A DNA stretch of 64,000 nucleotides from Sipunculus nudus (lineage: Eukaryota > Annelida > Sipuncula > Golfingiida > Sipunculidae): contig CM049322.1 of the NCBI GenBank assembly GCA_026874595.1, positions 40,604,840 through 40,668,839 of the forward strand, read 5' to 3'. Every line of letters begins with the position of its first letter. Position 1 is the first letter of the stretch. The notes beneath the pieces were generated by a model that was not told where the DNA came from, made no database searches, and saw only the letters and a list, made by a program, of their open reading frames with translations. Both the position numbers and the translations under genes were made by a program. Positions 1 to 14,000 of the stretch are shown piece after piece.

Positions 1-454
1 AATCAAGGACTAAATTCCAATCACCTCCAATAATTCTATGATCATTAGATATACTCTCAATCTTCTGAAATAATTCTTCATAAAAGCTTGGTAAATCTTT
101 ATTTGGACCATAACTATTGACTAATGTCAATTTATAATCACCCAATATACAATCTAATATAACAAACCTCCCATCAGCATCCACAATCTGCTGTGAAATT
201 TCACAGGATATATTATTCTTCATTAAAATAGCTGTACCCCTCGCGTTTGAATCCCCATGGCTGAATATAACCCTGTGACCTCATTCTGCCCTCCATTTGC
301 ATTCAGTTCTGTTACTGCTATGCGTTTCCTGCATAAAAATGATTCCCACATCAGTTTTCTTGTTTAACCAGTAAAATATCTGCCTACACATAGAAAAATT
401 ACCCAAACCACGGACATTAATGGACATAATCTTCACTACTTTATTTCTCGACAT
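1..454 (-). pseudogene. LINE ORF2 N-terminus, AP-type endonuclease domain (partial)
   Basis: The frame starts MSRNKVVKIMSINVRGLGN at 454 and gives recognisable AP endonuclease blocks in order: the INVRGLGN block, IIFMQETHSSNRTE (catalytic Glu after MQ), a SHGDSNARGTAILMKN block, LVNSYGPN, and IIGGDWNLVLD at the window edge (the GDxN active-site block). In LINE retrotransposition this nuclease nicks target DNA to prime reverse transcription. One in-frame TGA sits at 283-281, where related proteins usually have Trp (TGG), so this copy is probably inactive although the rest of the frame is open. The protein continues off the left edge. Confidence 0.8.
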
Positions 455-789
455 TAGTATAAAGATATAAAGGACTGTCTAATAGTAATGTTAGTGATAG
501 TAACCTAAAGATTTGTAATGATGATAATAAAAGTACATTATTAACTTTCATGATTACATGAACATGGGTGACCTGGCTAGAGGTCTGTTTCGTAATGACC
601 TGTATCTCTACATAGTTATACACGAAAAGTTCACCACTGCGAGAGAAAACAAATATGTATACAAAACCACGCCTGATGTACCTGGGTGATATTAGGTGAT
701 AAACTTGAACAACATTGCCGAATTCAACAATTTTCGATTCAAAGAGAAGCATTGTTCCTATATGGATCTAAATAAATAAAAAAAAATTA

Positions 790-1302
790 AAAAAAATAAA
801 TGTAAATATGATACCACTTCCTGTCACTGGACTCTGGACCGTTAATTCTCTCTTGGACCCCGTCTCATAGCCCCTGTATGTTGTTTACGTCGCCATGTAA
901 GTCTCCTGCGAAATGCATGTCCCCGTCTTTAATTTTCTTTTTGGCTTGTTTCAGGATTTCGTTTCTCACCGGTCTGCTGTGAAACCGTACTAGTATATGT
1001 CTGGGTCTTTCTCCTTTTCTACCGGTTCTGTGCATTTTCTATTTTACTGCGAATTTCTACTTCCCCTAGGTCTCCCAGAATTTTATTTGTTTTAATTATT
1101 CTAGCAGCAGTATTTAAACAGTTCTCCGCCGTTCCTATCTCTGCAACTGGTCATTTGTTATTGGGGTGTCCTTCACGTTGCATGCACTGGCTCCCATAAC
1201 CTCCAACTCTGGCTGTTCGTCTGGAACGTCTTTTTGCAGAAATTTATCCATATCTCCGCTTGTGCTTGCCGTCTTTTGTTTGCCTTTGCCTCGAGGAGGC
1301 AT
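790..1302 (-). pseudogene. LINE ORF1 remnant (nucleic-acid-binding protein)
   Basis: The minus-strand ATG at 1302 opens MPPRGKGKQKTASTSGDMDK, a basic, low-complexity start like that of L1/Tx1 ORF1 proteins. Further on, the block ERPRHILVRFHSRPVRNEI followed by LKQAKKKIKDGDMHFAGDL resembles the RRM-like/C-terminal part of ORF1 proteins, which bind element RNA. The reading frame is interrupted by several stops between these blocks, so it is a decayed copy. It precedes the ORF2 start by about 340 bases, as expected for a two-ORF LINE. Confidence 0.55.
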
Positions 1303-1375
1303 ATCTTCTTACTTTGATTATTATTTAGACGACGTACTGTCTAAAAATTTACGTGTTGCGGGACCCTAGAAAAAA

Positions 1376-2146
1376 CGTGTCCTCTACCCTTGATCATGTG
1401 ACCGGAAGTCCCCTGAAATTGAAGACTTAGCGTCATATACAAATCTTAAATAAAGGTCTGAGAATTAAAATTGTTCTTCTGTTTGTCTACATTGGCACAT
1501 GTACCATGTATCATGTACCATATACATTTACCATGTCAACAGAAATGACCTACATTTATTGATTATGACGAGTTAGAAATCACATATATTCTACAGGAAA
1601 AGTAGGCGAATAGCAGGCTTTAAGATCAATAAATTCCTATTTATGATTTTTTTACAAATGCTATGGCCCTTTCAATTAGTGTGATAGGTGATGAATAAGG
1701 CTAAGACCTGTGTATTATATATTTCTTGCAAATATTGGCCTTACTTTTGATTTGCCACATAATAAAAGGAGTGAGCTGAATAATTTGAATATATATGAAT
1801 GATAGATGAAAAATAATTGGATATAATCAATAAAAAAACATACGTTAGCTTATTTACTTCAGTTCAAAGGCGTCCTTGATGTTGCGTCACACGTGAAAGT
1901 CTATATGTATTCTTATGAGCGTCTCAAACGATAATTATGTTTATATTTACAATTAACAGTAATTAAATGATGGGTTTAACGAAAAATATTTCAACTTGCA
2001 ATGATGTCTACTCTTTTTGTTATAGACGTTGACCAAAAACTAATGTTAAAGCCGTTGAATATGTTTAGAGTCACATGTCAAGTATAAATACCACCTTTTA
2101 GCATGATAAAGGTTGGCGAGACTCATTTATTTTACAGCAAGGAATA
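1376..2146. other. Intergenic, AT-rich, nothing recognised
   Basis: No open frame with recognisable similarity, no tRNA-like or repeat structure that I can support. It separates the LINE from the start of the first SLC23 duplication copy. Confidence 0.5.
2083..2090 (+). promoter_or_regulatory. Candidate TATA box of SLC23 copy 1
   Basis: TATAAATA lies 859 bases upstream of the start codon, preceded within a few bases by ACATGT. The second SLC23 copy has the same pair of motifs (TATAAATA at 22323) 905 bases upstream of its ATG. The distance would need a long leader or a 5' untranslated intron. The evidence is only positional and motif-based. Confidence 0.25.
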
Positions 2147-2941
2147 TATAACCTCCCTCCTAACGCCACCTCTCTATTGGGGGCGAAATGTCTGTTCCAG
2201 TCAGTGTCCGTAGTTCGGAGGCTCTACTGTATATACATTCCTGCCGCATTTTGTGAGGTTTCTACTAAATAATCCAAGTGAGTTATGAATTTGACTGCAG
2301 AATAATCTAATTCTCCCTATCAGAGAGACGGGGGTCCATTTTCTGCTTGAATATTCACCGACATGACTTCAGATATTGGGTGATGTTTCTAATTATATGG
2401 CAAATATAATGAATATATAAACCGTGTCTGAGCTTTACAATTGGGGTTTTCAGCAAAATACATAAAGACTTCACCAATATGCACTTATTCTAGCTTCCTA
2501 ATTTATTTATTTTTTGTCTGGAATATTAAACTATCGCCTATAATCTGCATGATTCAACCAACCCTGAAATTAACAGAAACAGGTGCGTTGCAATAAAACA
2601 GAGAAATAAGGATTCACCGTTCAGTACGTAAAGTGCATTATCACTAATTATTCACTGACCCGGGATGATTGGCTATAATCCGGTTTAAAAAAAATTAGCA
2701 TCACGTACGCATATTGATTGTCACTTTGTAGGTCACATTAATTCACCGCTGGAACGTTAAAACACACAGTCGTTGTTCATATAGAATCTGTTTATGTGGT
2801 GTAATTTTTATATATGGTTGGTAAGAACTCAATGGAAAAGCTTACACAGGAACTGTATATATGTTATATTGCAAATCATATCAAGACACGGCTCAGCATA
2901 CAATCAGACTAGCATCGTCCATTATATAATTATTTGAAGTC

Positions 2942-3241
2942 ATGATGGTGAATGCTAAAGCTGAATCTGACGGGGCCGTCACCGTTATAGATGGATTTAA
3001 TGGAGACAAAAGTCCTCCAGAGGCTGATTTTTTGACGATTACCGATTCTAATGAAAATGAGAGACAAGAAGGAGATGACAGGCTGCTGTACACTATCAAC
3101 CAGTCTCCGCCATTTTACTTAGCAGTACTGGTCGGCTTGCAAGTGAGTGTTACCTAAACTTTTCAATGTTAAAACTATAACATAAAAGAAAAAAGTTTGA
3201 TGGCTGCGCATATTAGGGTATTGACACTTTCTTCAAAGAAC

Positions 3242-3280
<39 letters not shown>

Positions 3281-6050
3281 TATATATATATATACTGTAT
3301 AGTGTATATATATATCTGTAGTGTGTGTGTTTGTGCCAGTATGTGTGTATGTGTGCAAGGTAACATGTGATTAAAAGCTAAAATGTTATGTCAATTTATA
3401 GAAAAAATTAGCGAATAGCCAAGACTATGATGAAAATAAAGTCATAGGGAGTTGGGGCCCGTTTACACCTGCTAATTGAAATTAATTCGCCAGTAATGTG
3501 AAGTAACTTTAAACAGAAATATTTAACACGGCATTGATATCTGCTGTGCTTTGTAAAAGTAACACCATACTTTATTTAAGAAATGAACTCGACATTTGCA
3601 AAATAACTTTTTCAAATTTCATGCGGTGAATATAACCTTTCCATCACACTAGCGATATTACTTGGCGACGATTGGCACTGACAGTTTGGGTCTATTATAT
3701 TAAGGAAAAAGAGACTGGTTGCTATATATCAAATTCTGAACTTAAAAGTCTATTGTTTTTTCATAAGAGAGGGGTTCCTGTTTGTGTCTGTGCCATGAAC
3801 ATGGTGTCATTATAAAAACAGCTGGCCCAAAGGAACCAACATCCAGCAGACGCCCGTTACGTGCAGTGCGCATGCTCGTAGAAAAGGTCTTTTATTGATC
3901 AGTTTACATTTGTCAACGAGTGAAATTTAATCTAGGCCGACTTGCGAGTTCAAAACATATTCTTAACTATACAAAATAAGTCTTGAAGAATATAAAACAA
4001 TCGTGGTATACAGAGAGAGAGAAGAGCACCATAATTGTGTCTATAAACGAATTTCCACAGACAATACCCAAGTGTTTTCCTAACAGGATGTAAATTGTTA
4101 TTTTTTTACGTTGTTTTGAATGTCTTATTTGTTATGATAAGTGCTGGTATGTAGTTCTACCAGAAAAAAAAGCTTGTTATAATTTGTACCGGTACAAATT
4201 ACAATTATGAACTAAACAGAAAAAAAATACTAGGCCGACTTGCGAGTTCAAAACATATTCTTAACTATACAAAATAAGTCTTGAAGAATATAAAACAATC
4301 GTGGTAGACAGAGAGAGAGAAGAGCACCATAATTGTATCTATAAACGAATTTCCACAGACAATACCCAAGTGTTTTCCTAACAGGATGTAAATTGTTATT
4401 TTTTTACGTTGTTTTGAATAAGTCTTATTTGTTATGATAAGTGCTGGTATGTAATTCTACCAGAAAAAAAAGCTTGTTATAATTTGTACCGGTACTAATT
4501 ACATTTATGAACTCAACAGAAAAAAAATACTTAGAATTCATGTGTCATGACATATATATAAATATATATCCACCATCTGTGACGTATGTCTACACTCTTT
4601 GCACATATACTGAATTATATAACAATATATGAAATGGCAAATTCGTGTTTCTATCGCTCATGTAATTTTTGGAGATATGCTTATATCGGGATCATAATTT
4701 TATATTTCTATAAACTAAATACTAATAACAATAATAATATTAATACTACTACTACTACCGCTACTAGTACTACTTGAAACATAATAATAACGTGTATATG
4801 CACAATAATTTTCAGCACAGTTTGAGCGCGTCCATGTCACAAATTGCCGCAGCGACTCTTGTGCTGACTCAACTATGTGCGGTTGGTGACCACGTGACTT
4901 TTGGGAGGCTCGTTAGCACGATCATGGTTGTAGATGGGATCTGTACCTTAATCCAGTCAACGTTCGGAATCAGGTTTCAGACCAGTTTTTTTTTATATTT
5001 TTAAATCACTGTGATTAGGACATTGACAATGGAAAGGAAGATTTCATTATGTTGAGTAACTGTACCGGTTCGTTTATTAACAAACCTTGTGTCAGATTGA
5101 TATTAACTGTGCCTTATTTCAAAAACCTTTTGGTCAAAATATGAAATTATAATTTCTTATAATAGGCTCTCCCTGTCTGGACTTGATTTTTGTGTTTGCT
5201 ACTTATAACAATATAACAAAACGTAATTCCATGAACCGATGCACAATGTACAGTCCCAGCTCTTATCAATCAATCATCGATATTTGCATTCAATGGTGTG
5301 GTCACAACGCTCACTGACCCCCCGAGGAGTCCCTTGAATTTGCATACCAGGACGTCACGCTAACGTTTATGTGAACTGCTTAGTTGCCTTAAGAACCCCA
5401 ACAGCGGTCCCATTGCCAATCGTCAGATCCATGTGCTTGGTTGCATTTCTTCATGTCCTATTTTGTGACGATAGGTCCTATTCCCTCGGCCGGGATGACA
5501 GATGCAGCTTTTGTGTGAACCGGGTATTGGGTCCTAAAGCTAATGCCAAGTTGCCAACACGCGAATCGTCGCACATGTTTCAGTTAGCGGGTACATGTAT
5601 AATATTTTGACAGGGTTTGTCGCGTGTAAACTTGCATTTCTCATTGTGGTTCACGATGCCCTGCTGACCCAGTGTTTGGTTAAATTTTGTTTAAACAGGC
5701 CAACTTGGAAGAGCAATCGACTGAAAAATGCAACACCTATTAATTTTGAGGCTAGGGTTATATTGCTGAAATTCACTTGTGTGAATCAATGACCGAATAT
5801 GGCTGACACGGTCATCTCCTTTTATCACCCTTTTAGGTTGCCGATTATACAGGGCCCGTCGGGTGCATTTCTGGTCCCACTTTTCACGTTGATGTCTTTG
5901 CCTCAGTGGGCGTGCCAAGGTCAGGTTCCATATGATTATATATACATATATAAAGATTAGGAACACTCAGTGTAACCTATTTATTTTATTCACGAGCTCT
6001 CGAAGCTTAGAACTCCTTCATCAGGTGTCATGTGAATTATGTATAGAAAG

Positions 6051-6090
<40 letters not shown>

Positions 6091-6156
6091 GTAACCGACT
6101 TTTCTGTGTATACCCTTTCTATCTATAAACAATGAACCAGCATGGTTTTGCATACA

Positions 6157-6246
<90 letters not shown>

Positions 6247-6460
6247 GTAATAATATGTAGTATAGCCGTGTTATTCTGTTGTAGAAAGTAGGTTAAGACA
6301 TAGAGTGACGCATATAGGTTATACATGTCCAGGGATTCGGCTTATGTTGGGTTCATGCCCTCTGACTCATTAATAGTTTGAAATTCACCAGTAACGTTCA
6401 AGGGCTGAATGATGATGGACGATTAGTTAAATAGAGATATGGTTGTGTAAGTCCATGATT

Positions 6461-6523
<63 letters not shown>

Positions 6524-7541
6524 CTGTACTTGACACAGACATCAAAGTATGTTAAATGATATATTAAATGGTAAACATGAGTAAGATTACGTACTTGTTG
6601 AACTTACAACACGGTAGTGTCTGTGGCGTGAATTTGCACGTATGCTCGGGAAATGACGTCACAAAATATTCAATATAATGGGATCGATCGGTGCTATTTA
6701 TATCATGGCCTAATATAATATAACCCGAATACCTTGATTGGGCATGACTGGGCATATTCCACTTGATACAAGGTGGAGTTCTAATTTTCGAACGCTCGTG
6801 AATTATATAAAAAGTGAGTCAACACAAAGGTGTCTTCATCGTATCATTTACACTGATAGACTTATATATATATATATATATATAAATAATTTATTACAAT
6901 TCGTATCGTAATTTTGTATAGGTACATGCTTGTTTTGATTTTATGAAAAACGAGAGTACAGACAAATTAACCAATTCTACCGTTACTTTCGAGATATTTA
7001 CAATCCATAAGACATAAATTTGTAATAAATAAAATTCATTTCATTTCACAGAAACAAAATATTCCTCGAATATCACCATGAATCAGTCATCCTTGTTGCC
7101 TCACAATATATCTATAACTAATTTATCTGAAGTGAATTCTCCCGACATGATAATCACCTGGCAGACGAGAATGCATGAGGTTCGTAATCAGTCGTGGATC
7201 TGATATTTTACCACATTCTGAATCAATGAAAACAAACACAGTTACAAAAGTTAAGGAGGTTACGGACAGAGTCATTAGTGCTAATTCAGTATTTCTATTT
7301 AATAAGACTCAATTTATCACTAAGTATCAGTTTTATTTCTAAGAAAAGTGAGACCTTAGGGTATTGAACTCGGACCGTTTAATGGATATTGTGTGTGCTT
7401 GCGAATAGAAACTATGTTGTGCTACAATAGATTTTCCGGGGTTTTGCACGTATAAGATTACAACTTATCGGCGTAATTACCTATTTTACGTTAATGATAC
7501 CGAAAGAGGCCTTTCTATAGTAGATGTTTCATACATACATA

Positions 7542-7615
<74 letters not shown>

Positions 7616-8006
7616 ATTTGCAGCTGCAAGGAGCATTGCTCGGTACTTCCGTCATCCATATGTTCCTTGGTTTCTCAGGATTGTTTGGTGTTTTCTATCG
7701 TTTTATCAGTCCGACAGTCATCGCTGTGGTATTTGTTTTACTCGGTTTTATCATCGTTCAAATTGGATTCTCATATGCCGGACAGAGTTGGCCCATATCT
7801 GTTTCGTAAGATTAACCCTACATTAACATGCTATAATAAGCGATGTTGATAATATCGACAAATGCTGTTTTTTAGCTCTATGATGGAATGGTTGTGAGTC
7901 AAAGATGGCTTAATCATAATTTTTAAGAATTTTTAAGAAAAGTTAAATATTATATTTTTCCGCGTAAAATATAAGCATTTATTCTACATTTCCTCGTTAA
8001 AAATGA

Positions 8007-8080
<74 letters not shown>

Positions 8081-11000
8081 CCAATTTAGATATTAATGGT
8101 CAACATTGGTAACCATTTTTTCTAAATATAAAATATATCATTTAATAACTTATTTAATTAAATTGGATTGTACAAATAGTTTTTAAACTAATCAAGGCGA
8201 TTTCATGGCTCAGATGATATCGTTCGGTAATCTGTCAATCGCAAAAAGACTAATCGGCAATCCTGTAGTGTAATTAATGTCTCCTGTGTATAAATATATC
8301 ATCTGCACCAGAATGGTTGTGCTGGCTATCATATTCAGTCAATATTTGGACTGGGTAAAGATACCTTTGCCGATATACTCTAGAAGACGGAAACGTTGCA
8401 CCACATCACCATTCCCAGTATTACAAACATACACAGTAAGTAAATTCAAGCCCATCAGCATGCATCACTATTGATGCTCGTAACGTACTTGGTCACATAT
8501 CAGAGAAAATAGGTTAAATCGATTATATATCTTAAAACTTTGGCCTAAGGACCCTTTTCATATTATCTAACTATATGTTTCGGCATTCAATGCCTGCTTG
8601 ATGACCTACATAAAATGTTGTTCTATTGTATATCTTTTTTAACAATTGTCACAAAGGAAACGTGGTCAATTAGGTTACCGGTATTTTAGATATATCTCAT
8701 ATTTGATTTACTGTGTTCCTAAATCGTAGAAGAAGCAGTTACTGGGGGGGGGGGGGGGGTGGGTATAAGGGTGTTAGGAATGTCGGAGTATATGTCACAG
8801 GCACTCCTTTTTGAAGACGCACGGTGGCTAGTCCCAAAGTACAGGGTGGCTTGTCCCCAAGTACAGGCGCGGTTTCTTGTTGCAAGACCTAAAGATTAAA
8901 TCGGGCTTCCAGTACAGTTTCTAACCAGTGCCCGGTTCTCAAGAGCGTATACCTTACTGGTCTACCTAATGACCTCATGGAATTCTCACATTTATTGATA
9001 TTGTCAAATAAAACAATACTATTGCAATATAATGACTTTTATAGTATTAATCAATGCATAATGACAAAGATAATTGATTTAATTTATATGTACCCAAAAA
9101 TAAGGTACGGGCCCTTGTAAAACTCCGAAGTCATATTGGGACTCTTCGAAAACTAACCCGTGAGTCAAGGAATCTTCGAAAATTGGTATATTGAAAGACC
9201 TGGAGCTTCTCCAAAACATAACAATTATCTATGTTCCTTAAACATTTAGGTAGTACAATCATTCAATCAATAACAGCATACGAGTTACATATATTATTCA
9301 TAAACAATTATCAATATATGATTTGATGCCTTTCCTTTCAGATTATACTGACCTCCCTGATCACCTGGTTACTGTGTTACGTGTTAACTATTTCTGGTGC
9401 GCTTGACGGACAACAGGAGTGGAAGAAGAACGCGAGGACAGACTGGAATCCCCATGCCGTCAACAGCGCCCCCTGGTTTTGGTTTCCGTATCCATGTAAA
9501 GTAAAACCTCACCTCGGTTTAGCGATCTCCGCATAATAACAACTAGTTGTTCACGATCCAAAGTTTTTGTTGTTCCTTTATAAAAAAAACTTCACTTCGA
9601 TGACCACCCCGAAAATACAACCATTTTATCGAGGTCCCATTGGTGGTCGTAATTACGAGATTTTACTGTATCTGTATATTATTATTCGTCTAATTGTATG
9701 GCTCGTATGTTTCGGTGAGATAAGCTATAAGACTAAACATGACCCTTCACGATAATTATAAAAAAAAATATCATGCACAATAAAAACGCTATAAGCGTCG
9801 TTGAAAGTTAACAGCATAGTAAGTAACTACACCATGCTGAAGAAAGTAACTGAGGTCCTCACGAAATAACACATACATATTTGCTAGACAGTTCTGATCA
9901 ATGAAAATGTTCTTTGTCATAAATAATTATATTACGAATATCACAAGATAGGGAAATATGCTAGAATGACAAGGATATATCAACTTTTACTGTGATGATA
10001 ATTAACAGGATAGCGTCTAATCTCCTTTTATCTAAACAAAAATATAATGATACAGGATTAGTCATTTTTATTATTCTCCTCTTTCAGAACCCCTTTAAAA
10101 ATGTCATCGTTGTTAGGATATAGCTAAGACCACACACTTGAAAAATTACCTGTTGATGCTAACAGTTTAATGGCGTCCAATATTTTAGTATCAACATGAT
10201 TGCATGGGTCCAGTAAGTTCCACTGGAGGTTTCTCCCCGAAAGCACTGTTAGACAAATGGCTATCGTTAATAGAATAAAGCTAATACCCTAAACTTGCAA
10301 AAGTACCTTTTGATGCTAAGGTTCAATGGTGTCAAATATTTAATTAGCAACATATTTGATTGGCAGTATTCATTTCCTCTATGATTCGTTCTCTCTCCTG
10401 TAAGCACTGGTAGTCAAATGGACATTGTTATAAGAATAGAGCTATTATCCTAAACATAAAAAAGGTTCCTTTTTGTATTAAAAATTCAATGGCGTCCAGT
10501 TTTAATAACATTTCAGGACATTTTTTCTTTCCCTGTAAGCACTGGTTGTCCATTTACCATCATCATCAGAAAGATTCTTATATCCTTTACTTAATAGAGT
10601 AACTTTTTGATGGTAAAATTTCAGTTTCATTTAATATATCATTAACGACATATTTGTTGACAATAACAGTTTTCTCTTTAGTTAATTGCTGTTTATGAAA
10701 AAAAAGGCAGTCCAATAGTATCAGAGGCATTAAGTAAAACATCCTTTAATATTCAGACTTTCTTTTGGAATAGGTGACGTTTGATGATACAGTGTTTAAA
10801 AGAAAAAGGATTCAGTTGGTGATAGTGAGGGATTCCTTTTTACTATTGATCATTCAGTACAGAAGACAAATATTAAGTGACATTTCTTTTTATATTAATA
10901 GCCCAGCATTTGGTGAGGTTGGTGGCACATTTTTTAATATTTTTAGTTTAGTGGAAATGACAAACATCACGTGGCACTCCTTTTGATTTTAATAGTTCAG

Positions 11001-14000
11001 TGGGGATGGCCGACGTTCAGCGCCACAGCTGTGGTGGGGATGATATCTGGAGTGTTTGCCAGTACGATGGAGAGTATTGGTGATTATCACACGTGCGCAA
11101 AACTGTCTGGGGCCCCACGGCCGCCGACGCATGCCATAAATAGAGGTTAGTACACTATAAAATATACTTTTGGCTAAACATATTGTTTATATTGTGAAGG
11201 TATTGATCAAGAAGGCAGATTCACATATCTTAAATATGAATATGAAATGTTTATCTTCAAATCAAGTGAATTATCAAACTGGACTGTTAAACATATAAGG
11301 TATACTTGAAACATTAAACAGCAGATATCCAATACACCTTCGACACATTAAGCAAATTGAAAGCACATTAAGTACATTTCTATATTTCTATAGAAATGAA
11401 CCTTTAGGTATATAATAATCAGCTAAGCAGAGAATGTAACGTCAATCCAAAAGATAAAAATATTAATTTATCATCATAATATACACAGTCGCATTTTGTT
11501 ACAACCAGAAAAATATATACATATCCTTTTTGTATCTTGACATTTTTGTTCCGCAGGGATAGGTATGGAGGGGATCGGGAACATGATCTGCGCTGCCTAT
11601 GGTACCGGCCTCGGAACTACCTCTTACAGCAATAACATCGCCCTTCTGGCTCAGACAAGGGTGATGTACCATATAATTTCCTCGGAGAAGCGAGGGAGGG
11701 TTATGTTTTAGGCGGCATTGGTTTGTTTGTCTCTCTATCTGTCTGTTGGCAACATTTGCCAAAAAAGTTATTGGATTTTGATGATTTTTTTCAGGTTTGC
11801 TCGGCAATGATTCAAACGAGGGTGACGTACCATATAATTTAATCCGACAAGCGGGAGAGGGTTATGTTTTTAGCGGCGTTGGTTTGTCTGTCTGTCTATA
11901 TTAAGATACCTTAAATTTTGCTATGATCCGGATCACCATCTGGATCGAGCAATTTTGTTTAAAAAAAATGCCATATCGGGGTCATGAGCTGCCTTGATAA
12001 GTTTGTTGCCACTAGATTGCGCTCAGAAGCAGCATTCTTTAACTTTCAGTTGATTTTCTTCGCTGTGTTATTCACACATTTCCGCCAATGTAAATGAGCT
12101 GGCGGAGGGGTGCACACCCTGATTCCACATTGTTAGTTTCTCAAATACAATACTCACCTTGACAACCACGAAAACGTCCACTCCTCAAGCAACGTAGGTG
12201 AGAATTTGTTTCTAAAGGCGGGAGTGACAATATACCCTGTGAGTCACCCAGTATTTTGCTCTGCCTCATCCAAGTATGCTATGTCAGAGGTGACGGTATA
12301 TGAGCTTGCATGAATTATGTCAACGTAAATTTTTCACACATTTCAATACTCCGTTCTGCAAAAATTACTAAGGTTATCTGCTTTCATATTCATTGCTTTT
12401 GCATTCTCAACAAATAAAAGAATTGTAAACATAATAGTAAAATATGTTGGAATGCTACCCATTACAGGTCCAACAACTATATTACTAAATTGTAAACAGA
12501 ACATTTTTATTAAAAATCATATGCAAGAACATATTCACTACTTCGACTTTATATCAAAAACCTATGCACATATTTTGAAATGTTTGTGTTGACTTTTTTT
12601 CTGTATTCAGATCCATTAAAATGTCTGACCGTCCAAGTATATGTAAATAAGAAGCTTACCTATATTTTTCGTGTAATTCTGGACTTCAGAAACGACATAA
12701 TTGCAACATAATGACGTCCTTTAATTAAATCAATTTTCCTTAATTTACCTTTCATTTCCTTTAATTTTCAGGTTGGTAGCCGTAGAGTAGTTCAGTTTGC
12801 AGGTTTATGGATGCTATTGTTTAGTGTTTTTGGGAAACTCGGCGCCATTTTCACTTCCTTTCCAGGACCGGTAGTTGGCGCACAACTTCTTTTCTCATCA
12901 GGTAAGGCTGTCATGAATATTGCTTGAAAGAAACTCTGAGGTATTGCGTCGAATCTCCTACGCTTATACTAATATTGTTTAACGGCAAGGCTATTGAACT
13001 CATACCTGTGACCACTGATAAGAGAATTGTAAAAAAAATGTAGAAATATCTCTATAAAACAATCGTATAAATAGTGTGTAAACATACATATTTCTGTGGT
13101 TGTGCCAATCACCACGAATATATATTCTACAAAAATGTTATATATAATAAATGTTTCAGCCTTCGTCCTGTCTTCCGGGTTGTCCTTTCTACAGAAAATT
13201 AACCTGAAGCTCACCAGGAACCTTCTGGTTCTCGGTATGTCTTTGGTTGTCGGACTGGGACTACCCCCTTGGCTTAATGCCAATCCTAGAGCAATCAGTA
13301 CAGGTAAGCAAAATAAAAAAAAATTGGAATGATAAACAGTATGACTTTTGTTTTATTGACGATAAAGATGGGCAAAAGGAAAATTCTGTACATCAACATT
13401 AAGTATGATGTTAATTTTTTAAATTCGAACATGTTTAATATATTTATGATATTTAAAGCATAATGATGACATCTTTCGTTATTATTATTATTATTATTTT
13501 TTTTTTAAGAGAGTAGATCACTATATCTGTGTGGTTTTGTAACACAAGACATACCTATATTCTCCAAATTATTATCATCATATATGATATTGTGTATGGT
13601 TTAATCGTTTATGAAATGCATTTATTTACTTTTAACATATTGTGTAAAAAACATTTAATCTTACGTGTGGAGTTGTGTTTTTTTAAACGTAACAAATAAC
13701 AGTCAGATATATTCAAATCATCTAAAAATACATAGAAATTACGATTTTCAACTCAACATAGATGATATGCACATTTTATTCAGCATGTATTTTCGACAGA
13801 TATGAATGTTCCACAAAGATTTCCATAAAAAGCTAGTTGATATTATTTATTCAGATAAATAAAAGGCATCTTCGGTGTTATTCTGAAGACGTAATGGACT
13901 AAACACATTATGTTCATAGTGGAAGATTCGGCTGAGAGATGAATTGTCTGAATTTTTGATAGGATACAGAGATACAAAAGAAAAATATGGTTCAATATTT

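Larger units (their letters stand above)
1..1375 (-). mobile_element. 5' part of a Tx1/L1-like LINE (non-LTR retrotransposon)
   Basis: Read on the minus strand, this stretch has the layout of a two-ORF LINE: a leader, an ORF1 remnant starting near 1302, and ORF2 starting near 454 and running off the left edge of the window. The two ORFs are described separately. The right boundary is approximate; I place it just upstream of the ORF1 start, where the sequence stops resembling an element. Family placement (Tx1/L1-like rather than CR1) rests on the ORF1 plus ORF2 arrangement and the style of the endonuclease and is uncertain. The reverse transcriptase would lie outside the window. Confidence 0.75.
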
